Shown here: positions 19,495 through 28,049 of the stretch, one piece after another
Numbering within the stretch: the stretch's first letter is position 1
How the letters are laid out: each line of letters starts with the position of its first letter
Source: S015-6 sp964384945
GTDB taxonomy: Bacteria; Desulfobacterota; DSWW01
Length of the DNA stretch: 64,000 bases
Assembly (NCBI GenBank): GCA_964384945.1
Contig: CAYLMK010000004.1
Span: 248,001 to 312,000 of the forward strand
Reading direction: 5' to 3'
Notes under the pieces: model-generated
What the model was told of the DNA's origin: nothing
The model's input: the letters and a program-made list of their open reading frames with translations, nothing else
Database searches by the model: none
Program-made: the position numbers and the translations under genes

Positions 19495-19521
19495 AAGACG
19501 GCTCCCTCGGAAGGCCTCCGG

Positions 19522-20166
19522 TCATGTCGCCAGGAGGGGCAGTCCTGTCAGTTCCTCGAGGCTCCGGATGACCACGGTTGCGCCTCCACGGATGAGCGCC
19601 GCCGCCGAGAACTTCCTGTTTTCCACGCCGATCGCGGCCATGCCCGCGTTCCCGGCCAGGGTCATGTCCTGCGGCATGTCGCCCACGTAGACGCATTCCG
19701 CCGGATGGAGGCCCATCTTTTCCGCCATGAAGAGCAAGGTGTCCGGAGCCGGTTTCGGCTTCCTGGCCTCCTCGCCCGCCACGACCATCTCGAACAGACC
19801 GAGAAAGTCCCCCCCCAGGGCATCCACCTGTTTTCTCGTGACGCCCGTGAACAGACCCAGCCGGTAGCGGTCCTTCAACGAAGCGAGGGTCTCCCGGGCC
19901 TTTGGGAAAAAGAGATCTCTGCCCCGGGTGATTTTCCAGTAGTTCTCGACCTTCTCCGAAGCCAGAGCCCGCGGGTCCGCCTCGATCCCGTTCTCCCGGA
20001 GGACCTGTTCGATGATGTGCGAGGTGGGCTTGCCGAGAAGCAGATCGAGCCTTTCGCGGCGGACCGCCAGGCCGAACCTCTCGAAGACCATCTGAAAGGC
20101 CCGGATGTTGTATTCATAGTCGTCGAGCAGGGTACCGTTCAGGTCGAAGAGGATGCATCGGATCAT
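19522..20166 (-). CDS. HAD superfamily phosphatase (phosphoglycolate-phosphatase-like)
   Basis: A 214-residue HAD hydrolase with an alpha-helical cap. Motif I is FDLNGTL near residues 5-11, motif II is TGVT, motif III is RKPKPAPD with Lys, and motif IV is VGDMPQD. In motif I the second aspartate (DxDGT), normally the general acid/base, is Asn (DLNGT). This may slow turnover or mark a subfamily change. ATG 20166 was chosen to start at the conserved MIRCILFDLNG; longer frames overlap the upstream gene. It starts 7 nt after the beta-helix lipoprotein gene, so the pair is co-transcribed. Confidence 0.85.
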   Translation of the reverse strand: MIRCILFDLNGTLLDDYEYNIRAFQMVFERFGLAVRRERLDLLLGKPTSHIIEQVLRENGIEADPRALASEKVENYWKITRGRDLFFPKARETLASLKDRYRLGLFTGVTRKQVDALGGDFLGLFEMVVAGEEARKPKPAPDTLLFMAEKMGLHPAECVYVGDMPQDMTLAGNAGMAAIGVENRKFSAAALIRGGATVVIRSLEELTGLPLLAT

Positions 20167-20173
20167 GGCAGAC

Positions 20174-23100
20174 TCATGGGTTGCGGCCCTCTCGTGTTCC
20201 GCGGCCTTCTTCCGCATCGCCGGGACGGGCGGCGAAGGGCTCGAACAGGACGCGGGCAAGCCCGGGGTCGTCTTCGGCATGGTGGATGGCGGCCTCGACT
20301 TCCTCTGCCCGGGCGGTTCCCCAGTAGCAGTGCGGCGCGGCCAGGGGGGGGCGATCCGCAGGGTCGGCATTGAAAAGCTGGATGCCCTCGTTCCCGAAAA
20401 TCCGGTTGTACTCGAAGATCATCGCTCCGTTCAGATAGACGCCTCCGCTGCCGGCAGGCGTGCCCGCCCTGTTGCGGCTCACCGTGTTCCCGCGGAACAC
20501 CTCGTTCTTGATGCTCATCCCCCAGAAGTTCAGGAACACTCCGCCTCCGTGGTCGCCGCCGCAGCGGTTGTCCAGAATCCGGTTCTTCTCGAGCGAGCTG
20601 TTCGTTTCGGCGTAGACGCCGCCTCCCTCCGAAGAGCTGTTCCGGACAATTTCATTGTCCTGGATCAGGGCAAAGGTCGCAAACAGGCCGCCTCCCTTTC
20701 CCCGGGCCTCGTTGGCGAGAATGCGGTTGCCGACCATGGCGGACCGGGAGAGCCACACTCCTCCGCCGTCGCCGCCCGACCGGTTGCCCTCGATCCGGTT
20801 CCCGGACAGGTTCACCGCCGTGTTCGACCGGTAGCCGTAACCGAAAACGCCCCCTCCATCCTCGCCGGCCTCGTTCCGGAGGATCTCGTTGTTCAGGATG
20901 TAGATGAGCTGGCTCCCGTACGCGTAGATGCCCCCGCCGTTCGACGGGCTTCGATTCTCGACGATCCGGTTGTGCTCGATCCGCGCGGCCGCATCCCGGA
21001 TCGAGATGCCGCTGCCTCGGTTCTTCCGGAGGACGCAGTTCGCAACCCGCGACGTTGCCCCCTCGATGAGCACCCCCATGCCGTGTTCGATGATAGAGTG
21101 CTCGAGGAGAACCGGCGCCGAGCCGGTCTCCGCCTCGCCGGGGGTTTCCGCCTCCCCCTGCGCCTGTCCATCGAAGAACAGGTGGCCCCAGGGCGACTCC
21201 GGATCCCCGGTGAAAAGGACCGGCCTCGCCGGCTCCCCGCGGGCGGCCCAGGCGCCGCGCACGCGGAAGTTCGCACCGCGCGCGATCTCCATCCTCGTGC
21301 CAGGAAGAAGCTCGACCTTCACGCCGCTCGGCACGAACACGTTTCCGGTCACCGTGTAGGTCGCGCCCCCGGACTGCCCGAAAACCGTGTCCTCTCGCAA
21401 AGGCCCCTCGACAATGTTTGGGGCCGCAGGCGGGGTACAGAAGCGCGTGGCCGCAGACCAGTCGGTCCAGTTCCCGTCCGTCCCCTGGAAGGCGACGCGC
21501 CAGGCGTACTCCCTGCCGGGCCGCAGGACGCCCTCGGGCAGCGCAAGCGAGTCGTTCCCTCCCACAGGACCGCTGTCGAAAAGAGGCGTGGAGAAATCCA
21601 CGGGGATCTCGCTGATCACCCAGCGGGCCCCGGCCCGCGATTCCTCCGCCATGTCGGCAACCGCCTGAAGCAGAAGCACGGCCTCCGCTGCAGGGTCGCA
21701 TCGGTCGGGCCGGACCGCGCGAATTCCCCGTGGGGCTGTTGCGGCCTGCTCGCTTCCGGAGCCTCCGACCGGAACCGGCAGCGGCCGGGAGAGGGCGCTC
21801 TCCACGATCTCTCCTTTCGCCTCCTCCCGGTAGGCGGACAGGCAGAACAGGGAGGCCTCGGGGGACGGCCGGGCGAGCCGGACCGAACGTTCTCGGCCGT
21901 CCAGGGCCTGTCCGGTCGCCCGGGGAGGCCCGCCTTCTCCAAACCCGTAGAGACGAAACCCGCTCACCGTCACGTCCGGCGGGTACGTCCAGCGAAGGAC
22001 CCACTCCTGACCCTCCGCCTGAACGGTCAGAAAGTCCGGAGGGGGAGGAGGCGCCTCGGGAATCCAGCGTTCCCGCAGTTCGTGCCAGTCGACCAGGCCC
22101 CGTTCGGCGTCGTCGAGCCAGTCGTAGATACGCGAGATCACGACCTCCCGGTCTCGGGTCCCCCAGTAGTTCTCCCCCGCGTCCAGGTCCGGGGCCAGCC
22201 TGTGGGTCTGCACGCGCAGGGCATAGCCCAGGCTGGCCACAATGTTGTTCCGCCTGAGTTCAGGCCCGCCGGAAACCACGATGGCCTCCCCGGGCTCCTC
22301 CCCCTTCGATCCGTTGCCGTAGAAGGTGTTCTCCTCCACCCGGCCGTCGGCGTAATAGAAGAGCCCCCCTCCCAGGAAAGGAGACGCCGTGTTGTACGCC
22401 AGGGAGTTCCCGCGGATGAGGCTCCCCTCCGAGTAGATCCCGCCCCCGCGGCCTGCCTGGTTCGACTCGATCCGGTTCTTCTCGACCCTGCCGCCCAGGG
22501 CGAAGAGCCCTCCTCCGGAATCCTCCGCCACATTGTCTGCGATCAGGTTCCCTGCCACCTCGCACCGGAACGCAACGAGTCCGCCCCCGTATCGATCACT
22601 CCGGTTCCGCCAGATTCGGTTGTTCAGGATGGACACCCTGCCCTTGTCGTATGCATAGGCATAGATCCCTCCGCCGCCGTCGCGGCCCCCGCTGGAGATA
22701 TTGTGATGGACGTCGTTGCCCTCGACGACCACCTCCCGGTCCGAGTAGACGACCATGCCGCCGCCGTTCCCCGAGGTATCCTCGAGCTCGGTCGAGTTGC
22801 CGTAGATCAAGTTCCCCGCAACCCTTCCCCCGGAAAACTCCAGGCTGATCGGCGTATCGACGTTGTCGCGAAAGATCGAGGACTCGATCTGGATTTCCGT
22901 GTCCCTCGCCTTGATCCCGCGCCCTCCCTCGACGATGCAGTGCCGAAAGAGGTCGGGCTGAAGCCTGCCGTCCTCTCCCGCCTTGCCGCCGAGGCAGTCG
23001 ATCTTGTCCCAGGGTTCCTTCTGCAAGGGGCGGAAGGCGATCGGACGCTCCCGGCTTCCCCGGGCGACGATGCGCCCCTGGCAGTGAATGCTCACATCCG

Positions 23101-23368
23101 GTCCCAATCGCACCTCGACGCCCGGCTCGATCGTGAGGGTGGCCTCGGGCACGATCAGGAAAGACTCCGTGATCCGATAGGGGCTCTTGCGCTGCTTCCA
23201 GACCGTGTCCCTGTCCATGGTCTTCACGCCCAGATCCGGGGGATGGAGCAGGAGCGAGATCTTCTCGCAGGATGCGCTGAGGGCGGCCAGCAGGACCGCC
23301 GCGGCCAGGGCCCCCCGCTTCCTCCTCTTGGGGGGCCCTCCCGCCCCAACCCGGCCAGGCTTTCCCAT
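20174..23368 (-). CDS. giant right-handed beta-helix lipoprotein with two repeat blocks
   Basis: A 1064-residue exported protein. After a basic N-terminus and hydrophobic signal ending LSASCEK (lipoprotein-like) come two parallel beta-helix blocks of about 300-350 residues each. Both are built from short rungs such as GGGIYAYAYD, NRIxxN and GGGLFA (Pfam beta_helix/NosD-like). Between them is an FN3-like region with Pro-rich linkers (PPPPPDF) and a domain carrying WRVAFQGTDGNWTDWS. ATG 23368 has GAGGAGG upstream. Such folds bind or cleave polysaccharides or act in surface adhesion; no catalytic residues could be assigned. The second block repeats the plan of the first, suggesting internal duplication. 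Confidence 0.8.
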   Translation of the reverse strand: MGKPGRVGAGGPPKRRKRGALAAAVLLAALSASCEKISLLLHPPDLGVKTMDRDTVWKQRKSPYRITESFLIVPEATLTIEPGVEVRLGPDVSIHCQGRIVARGSRERPIAFRPLQKEPWDKIDCLGGKAGEDGRLQPDLFRHCIVEGGRGIKARDTEIQIESSIFRDNVDTPISLEFSGGRVAGNLIYGNSTELEDTSGNGGGMVVYSDREVVVEGNDVHHNISSGGRDGGGGIYAYAYDKGRVSILNNRIWRNRSDRYGGGLVAFRCEVAGNLIADNVAEDSGGGLFALGGRVEKNRIESNQAGRGGGIYSEGSLIRGNSLAYNTASPFLGGGLFYYADGRVEENTFYGNGSKGEEPGEAIVVSGGPELRRNNIVASLGYALRVQTHRLAPDLDAGENYWGTRDREVVISRIYDWLDDAERGLVDWHELRERWIPEAPPPPPDFLTVQAEGQEWVLRWTYPPDVTVSGFRLYGFGEGGPPRATGQALDGRERSVRLARPSPEASLFCLSAYREEAKGEIVESALSRPLPVPVGGSGSEQAATAPRGIRAVRPDRCDPAAEAVLLLQAVADMAEESRAGARWVISEIPVDFSTPLFDSGPVGGNDSLALPEGVLRPGREYAWRVAFQGTDGNWTDWSAATRFCTPPAAPNIVEGPLREDTVFGQSGGATYTVTGNVFVPSGVKVELLPGTRMEIARGANFRVRGAWAARGEPARPVLFTGDPESPWGHLFFDGQAQGEAETPGEAETGSAPVLLEHSIIEHGMGVLIEGATSRVANCVLRKNRGSGISIRDAAARIEHNRIVENRSPSNGGGIYAYGSQLIYILNNEILRNEAGEDGGGVFGYGYRSNTAVNLSGNRIEGNRSGGDGGGVWLSRSAMVGNRILANEARGKGGGLFATFALIQDNEIVRNSSSEGGGVYAETNSSLEKNRILDNRCGGDHGGGVFLNFWGMSIKNEVFRGNTVSRNRAGTPAGSGGVYLNGAMIFEYNRIFGNEGIQLFNADPADRPPLAAPHCYWGTARAEEVEAAIHHAEDDPGLARVLFEPFAARPGDAEEGRGTREGRNP

Positions 23369-23464
23369 GGTATTCTCGCCTCCTCGCAAACCAGGTCCCA
23401 GGTGAAAGGGAGAAGGGCAAGGCGTCAAAGCGCAACGCAATCGACGGCCATCTGACGCCGACCT

Positions 23465-25702
23465 CTATTCGTATTCGGTCCAGTCGACCTCCGCCCCCGG
23501 CCTGACCTGCTCGATCGCCCTGTCCTCGGGCATCTCCGGAACCTTGTCCATGAACATCAGGAACAGGGTCGCATACTCGATCCACATCTCCGGATCCGGC
23601 ATCCGGGCGGCACCGTCCGGCGTGTAATACACGTAAGGCATCTTCGTGCCCCGACCTGCGTAGCGGTCCGGGTTGCGCAAGAAGTTCTTGATCCAATCGT
23701 ACCGCAGGCGGCCCTTGGTGAGCATCAGATTGATGGACAGATCCTCCAGCTTCACGCCCTCGGGAAGGGCGCCGTCAAAAGAGACCGGGTGGCACTGCAT
23801 GCACTTGTCGGTCTTCACCCGGTATTCCCCCATCTCCAGGACCTCGGGCTCGTAGTCGTCCCGGACCGGCAGCGAGACGTAGGGGACCCGGACGGTTTCC
23901 TGGACCTCGGGATCCAGGAGCAGACGAAAGCAGGCGATGAGCGTCTCCCGTTCCTGATAGCCCAAGCCGAACTCCGGCATCCGGATCTTCAGCCACGGTC
24001 GCAGCTCCACGGGCTTGCTCAGGTACTGGAAGAACCACTGGGGCTGCACCCGCTCCGCCTCGGCGATCAACCGGGGAGGGACCATGGATTTGAGTCCCGT
24101 GAAGCGGTCGATGCGGGGCTTGACGTCCTCTTCGAGCTGATGGCACCCGCCGCAGTTGTAATGGCTCAACATCCAGTCGCCCTTCGCAAGGGTCGATTCG
24201 TCCGGGCCAAGCTTCCGGAGATAGGATTCCGAAACGGCGTAGTCCGCGTTGTGAAGATAGTAGACCGTGAGCGACTCGATCTCGCTGTCTTCGAGCCGGT
24301 GGTCCGGCATCTTCAGCGGCATGTCCTCGCTCGTGTAGATGTCCGGTTTGCGGATCTTGTGATAGAGCCAATCCCACTTGGTGCGGGGCACATCGGACGA
24401 TCCGAAGGGAAGCTCGTCCAGCCGCTTCCCGGCCACATCTCCCACCCCCACACCGGGCAGGGGCAGCTTCTCCATGTCCCGGACGACGTGGCATCCGTAA
24501 CAGCCCATGAGCTGGACCAGCCGCTTTCCCTCCCCTGGGTCGCCCCCTTCCGGAAGATCGGCCGGCGCCGGCCCGAGGAGTTCTTCGATCTCCCCGGGTC
24601 GCAGGGACTCGAGGTAACCGGCCAGGTCCCTTCGTTCCTCTTCGGTAAGCATGAGCCGGGGCATGGCCGTCTGGGGGTTCCACTCGGCCGGCCCTTCAAG
24701 CCAGGTGGCGACCCAGGGGCCGGAGAGCTTCAGGCCCGCTTCGAAGAGGTTCGGAACCCGATCCGTCAGGCAGGCCTCGTTCCGATCGTCGCTGTGGCAG
24801 CCCACGCACCCCTTCTCCGTGAAGAGGCCCTTTCCGTTCCGCTGAGATGCGCGGTCGCTTCGATAGGCGACCAGCGGCTTGGGCAAGGTCCGCTGTCCCA
24901 TCAGATAGGCGACGATGTGGAGAATCTCCTCCTCCTGGAGGCGGAAGGTGGGCATCCGGTTCCTGGGGCGGACGGAGGCGGGGTCCTTGATCCACCGATA
25001 GAGCCAGGCAGGCCGGGAGACCTTCTCGCCGATCCCCTCGAAAGGCGTGGACATCCGGGGAAGATCCCTTGTCATGCGGGCCTCGTGGCAGCCGTAGCAT
25101 CCGTGCTCCAGGAACAGGATCCGGCCTTGCTCGGCCTTCTCGGCCCCCCGCAGGCGGTGCGGGCTTTCGTGGCACCCGAGGCAGAGCCCCTGCACGAACC
25201 TCGACGGAACGCGCGGCAGCGGCCAGTTCTGCTCGTAGCCGTGCGCCTTCTCCGCGGTCAAGCCGACCCCCTGGCCGTGATGGCACAGGGTACAGCCGAA
25301 GCGGCCGGGCTTGTGGTCGGCCAGAATCTCGGGGGGGTGATACCGCAGGGGGTTCGCCGCGTCCCGGAACAGCGGTTCCTCCAGGGCCAGATGGCACGTC
25401 CGGCACAGATCGCGGACCCCCGCGTCGGGCAGAAAGATCTGCTCGATCCGGGGTCCGGCCCCGTCACGGGCCTTCTCGAGCAGCCGGGACCATTTCTTCA
25501 GGGCCTCCTCGTCCCCCTCCTCGGTCGCGACCCGGAGGTTGCGCTCCACCGCCTCCCTGAACGTTCCCCTGTAGTCTCTCTGGAAGCCCTTCCACGCCTG
25601 CCTGCCCTCGGAACGAAACACCACGAGAGACACGGCGAGGCAGGCTGCCGCCAGCGGGACAAACAACATTCGCGATCTGGTTCCTGCCCGAATCGTTGCC
25701 AT
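23465..25702 (-). CDS. octahaem c-type cytochrome, membrane-anchored
   Basis: A 745-residue protein with an N-terminal membrane anchor (about residues 12-30) and eight CxxCH haem motifs: CRTCH, CTLCH, CLGCH, CYGCH, CVGCH, CYGCH, CGGCH and CMQCH. Several cytochrome-c-like modules with downstream Met ligands (RNRMPTF, QTAMPRL, PLKMPDH, KIRMPEF) are visible. It should face the periplasm and receive electrons from the cytochrome b/Rieske complex or from the molybdoenzyme encoded upstream. It is the last gene of the ten-gene respiratory cluster, 15 nt after the cytochrome b C-terminal gene. It takes the place of cytochrome c1. Confidence 0.9.
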   Translation of the reverse strand: MATIRAGTRSRMLFVPLAAACLAVSLVVFRSEGRQAWKGFQRDYRGTFREAVERNLRVATEEGDEEALKKWSRLLEKARDGAGPRIEQIFLPDAGVRDLCRTCHLALEEPLFRDAANPLRYHPPEILADHKPGRFGCTLCHHGQGVGLTAEKAHGYEQNWPLPRVPSRFVQGLCLGCHESPHRLRGAEKAEQGRILFLEHGCYGCHEARMTRDLPRMSTPFEGIGEKVSRPAWLYRWIKDPASVRPRNRMPTFRLQEEEILHIVAYLMGQRTLPKPLVAYRSDRASQRNGKGLFTEKGCVGCHSDDRNEACLTDRVPNLFEAGLKLSGPWVATWLEGPAEWNPQTAMPRLMLTEEERRDLAGYLESLRPGEIEELLGPAPADLPEGGDPGEGKRLVQLMGCYGCHVVRDMEKLPLPGVGVGDVAGKRLDELPFGSSDVPRTKWDWLYHKIRKPDIYTSEDMPLKMPDHRLEDSEIESLTVYYLHNADYAVSESYLRKLGPDESTLAKGDWMLSHYNCGGCHQLEEDVKPRIDRFTGLKSMVPPRLIAEAERVQPQWFFQYLSKPVELRPWLKIRMPEFGLGYQERETLIACFRLLLDPEVQETVRVPYVSLPVRDDYEPEVLEMGEYRVKTDKCMQCHPVSFDGALPEGVKLEDLSINLMLTKGRLRYDWIKNFLRNPDRYAGRGTKMPYVYYTPDGAARMPDPEMWIEYATLFLMFMDKVPEMPEDRAIEQVRPGAEVDWTEYE

Positions 25703-25717
25703 CGAACGCGCATGCCC

Positions 25718-26434
25718 CTAAATCGAGAAGTAAGGCGTCGTCAGGATGTACTTCACATGGAAGAAGATCCGCAGGATGATCTTGCCCACCACGCCGAACA
25801 TCAGGAGCACGAAGGTCCACGCGACCACGTGCTTGACGACGCCCATCTTCCGAAAGAGCCGCCGGTTCGCCAAGGCCGGCAGCACGAGACCCAGGGCAAA
25901 ATAGGCCACCAGCAGTGCGAGGCCGAACCCCATCGGGAGACTCGTCAGTTCCTGTTCGGCCGTCTTGGGCACGGCCCAGTCCTCCCAGGGCCAGTAGAAC
26001 TGCCAATTCGGGCCGCGAAGAAACTGGCCGATGAAGATCAGAACGAACCACATGAGGTATCCGAACAGGAAGAGGGGCACCACGAGGGGCCGCTCGCGGA
26101 GGCCGTACTTGCCCACGCCCTTGGGGTTCGGATCGAGGTAGGGAAGAAGCGCGAGCCCGAGGATGATGAGCAGCGGCGCGCCTACGCCGGCGATCCAGGG
26201 GTCGAAATAGACCAGCAAATCCTGAAGGCCCACGAAGTACCAGGGCGCCTTGGCCGGGTTCTCGGTCCAGTTCGGGTCCGCGACGGCCTTGAGCGGGGCG
26301 TCGACCTTGTACGACCAGACGATCAGGACCAGCGTGGCCGCCAGAACGGCGAGGAGCTCCTTGAAGGCGAGGTCCGGGAAGGCGAAAACCTCCTCACTCC
26401 GCCCCGCATCTTCGCTTGCGTTCTTCTGTCCCAT
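25718..26434 (-). CDS. cytochrome b C-terminal domain protein (PetD/subunit IV-like)
   Basis: A 238-residue protein with four to five membrane helices. Its N-terminal part WTENPAKAPWYFVGLQDLLVYF matches the conserved PxxxPxWYF segment of cytochrome b C-terminal domains. The Qo-site PEWY motif region is represented by APWYF. Together with the next gene upstream it makes a split cytochrome b, as in b6f-type and many deltaproteobacterial complexes. ATG 26434 begins MGQKNASED; an open extension up to 26560 runs through a dispersed repeat and is not believed. The repeat therefore sits between the two cytochrome b halves. Confidence 0.9.
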   Translation of the reverse strand: MGQKNASEDAGRSEEVFAFPDLAFKELLAVLAATLVLIVWSYKVDAPLKAVADPNWTENPAKAPWYFVGLQDLLVYFDPWIAGVGAPLLIILGLALLPYLDPNPKGVGKYGLRERPLVVPLFLFGYLMWFVLIFIGQFLRGPNWQFYWPWEDWAVPKTAEQELTSLPMGFGLALLVAYFALGLVLPALANRRLFRKMGVVKHVVAWTFVLLMFGVVGKIILRIFFHVKYILTTPYFSI

Positions 26435-26456
26435 CCGTTTTTCCGATTCAATCGCC

Positions 26457-26570
26457 GACAACTGAGCGTCCCCCGGCTGTTGGCTTTTGGCTCTGAGCCC
26501 GTACCCCCTCCCCACCATTCTGCGGGAGGAGGCGGCGGGGAGCTGACTGCTGATAGCCAATGGCTTTTCT
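26457..26570. repeat. dispersed intergenic repeat, copy 1
   Basis: Spacer between the cytochrome b halves containing AGCTGACTGCTGATAGCC and a related inverted GGCTGTTGGCTTTTGGCTC. The same word family (GCTGTTAGC, GCTGATAGC, GCCAATGGC) recurs at 29.95 kb and 53.7 kb. Confidence 0.55.
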
Positions 26571-26572
26571 TT

Positions 26573-27328
26573 TCACAACGCCCTCGACATGCCTCCGTCC
26601 TTTCGCACCCTCCAGAAGTGGACGAACATCAGCAGGCCTGCCACGAACGGAAGGAGCACACAGTGAAGCACGTAGAAGCGAAGAAGGGCGCTGGCCCCCA
26701 CGTCGGAGTCTCCCAGCAGAAGGAAACGCATATCGTTGTCCGGGTGGATGCCGAACCACTCGTGGAAAGGGCCGTCCGACCCGAGAAAGGGCGTGGCGGC
26801 GGCCATCTTCGTCCCCACCGTGATGGCCCACAGCGCGATCTGATCCCAGGGGAGAAGATAGCCGGTGAAGCTCAACAAGAGCGTAACCACCAGCAGCATG
26901 ACGCCCACCACCCAGTTGAACTCCCGCGGGGGCTTGTACGAGCCGGTCAGAAAGACCCGCAGCATATGCAGCATGACGAGCAAAACCATCGCATGGCCCG
27001 CCCACCGGTGCATGTTCCTCAAGAACATGCCGAACCGAACCGTGTGCTCGAGAAGCTTCATGTCCAGATAGGCGTACTCGGGCACGGGACGGTAATAGAA
27101 CATGAGGAGGATGCCGGTCACTGTCTCCGCGAGGAACATGAAGAAGGTCAGCCCCCCGAGACAAAAGGAGTAGCGCAGCCGGAGGGTCTCCCGGGGAAGG
27201 GTGACCGGATGAAGGTGCAGAATCGAGTTGGAGACGATCGCAAGGGCCCGGTTCCGCGGCGTGTCCTCGAAGCGGTGCCGGAAGATGGATCGCCAAAGCT
27301 GCGACTCTGTGATTCTTTTCCACGCCAT
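26573..27328 (-). CDS. cytochrome b N-terminal domain protein (QcrB/PetB-like)
   Basis: A 251-residue dihaem cytochrome b with about four membrane helices. The paired haem-ligating histidines appear in NMHRWAGHAMVLLVMLHMLRV and in the later helix FYVLHCVLLPFVAGLLMFVHFW. Between them lies GYLLPWDQIALWA, the highly conserved cytochrome b segment. The ATG at 27328 lies 11 nt after the stop of the TorD-like gene. It carries quinone oxidation or reduction chemistry across the membrane and would pair with the Rieske protein encoded at the head of the same operon. Confidence 0.93.
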   Translation of the reverse strand: MAWKRITESQLWRSIFRHRFEDTPRNRALAIVSNSILHLHPVTLPRETLRLRYSFCLGGLTFFMFLAETVTGILLMFYYRPVPEYAYLDMKLLEHTVRFGMFLRNMHRWAGHAMVLLVMLHMLRVFLTGSYKPPREFNWVVGVMLLVVTLLLSFTGYLLPWDQIALWAITVGTKMAAATPFLGSDGPFHEWFGIHPDNDMRFLLLGDSDVGASALLRFYVLHCVLLPFVAGLLMFVHFWRVRKDGGMSRAL

Positions 27329-27339
27329 AACCGCACCGC

Positions 27340-28044
27340 TCAGGCTGTCAGCAGGGTCTGGAGGTAGGCGTACTCCCCGGCGAGGAAGCGGCAGGTGAAC
27401 TTGACCAGTTCCCGGTAGAAGAGGATCGCCTCCCGGCACGCATCCTCGGGGAGCCGCTCCACGATCTGCTCCAGCCTCTCCAGGGCCTTGTTCATCCAGA
27501 AAAGCGGGTGCCTCTCCAGGAAGTCCCGCTCGGCACGGCGGTACCCGGCCGGGTCCGAGCCCGTCTGCATGGCCTGGACCTCCTTGAAGGTCAGGTAGTG
27601 AAGGAACTCCATCTCCAGGCAGACGTGATCCGGACGTTCGTCCTGGGCGCCCTCCGCATAGCTCAGCCCGAAGTGGTTGTAAAACAGGATAAGCTCCTTG
27701 AGCACGACCTTCCGGTCCTCTCTCCAGGCGCCCTCCACCAGCGGGCAAGGCGGGCCGCCCGGCCCGGATTCGAAGAGACGGATGAACTCCACCTCGATCT
27801 GCTCATCCTCGAGCCGGGACGGAAGACGCAGGCCCTTCCGCTCGCCCTCCTCCAGAGAAAACGGATAGGGAAGCCGGGCCAGCAGGATTTCAAGGGCCTC
27901 TGCGAGCTCGCCCTGCCTTGCCTGCCGGCGGAAGGAGGCATCCGGATACCGGTAGGCCTCGGCCAGGATCGCATACAGCCGGCTCCGGTTTCCCGAGCGT
28001 TTCTCCGTGTCGGTCTCGAGCGGTCTGCTCCGGATGTCTTCCAT
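27340..28044 (-). CDS. TorD/DmsD-family molybdoenzyme maturation chaperone (delta subunit)
   Basis: A 234-residue helical, soluble, acidic protein of the TorD/NarJ-like family. It has the conserved region YNHFGLSYAEG...ERPDHVCLEMEFLHYL with the DH..LEMEF motif. Equivalent to EbdD/DdhD, it should bind the alpha subunit, assist molybdenum-cofactor insertion, and hold back Tat export until folding is complete. It is not part of the mature enzyme. ATG 28044 lies 5 nt after the beta-subunit stop. This partner supports the view that the alpha subunit is an exported type II DMSO-reductase-family enzyme. Confidence 0.88.
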   Translation of the reverse strand: MEDIRSRPLETDTEKRSGNRSRLYAILAEAYRYPDASFRRQARQGELAEALEILLARLPYPFSLEEGERKGLRLPSRLEDEQIEVEFIRLFESGPGGPPCPLVEGAWREDRKVVLKELILFYNHFGLSYAEGAQDERPDHVCLEMEFLHYLTFKEVQAMQTGSDPAGYRRAERDFLERHPLFWMNKALERLEQIVERLPEDACREAILFYRELVKFTCRFLAGEYAYLQTLLTA

Positions 28045-28049
28045 GCTGT

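Noticed and set aside
19497..19521. Possible terminator between the M42 and HAD genes
   Set aside because: Only short GC-rich inverted words without a T tract on either side.
26435..26560. N-terminal extension of the cytochrome b C-terminal protein
   Set aside because: It reads through a dispersed repeat and adds residues absent from the family.
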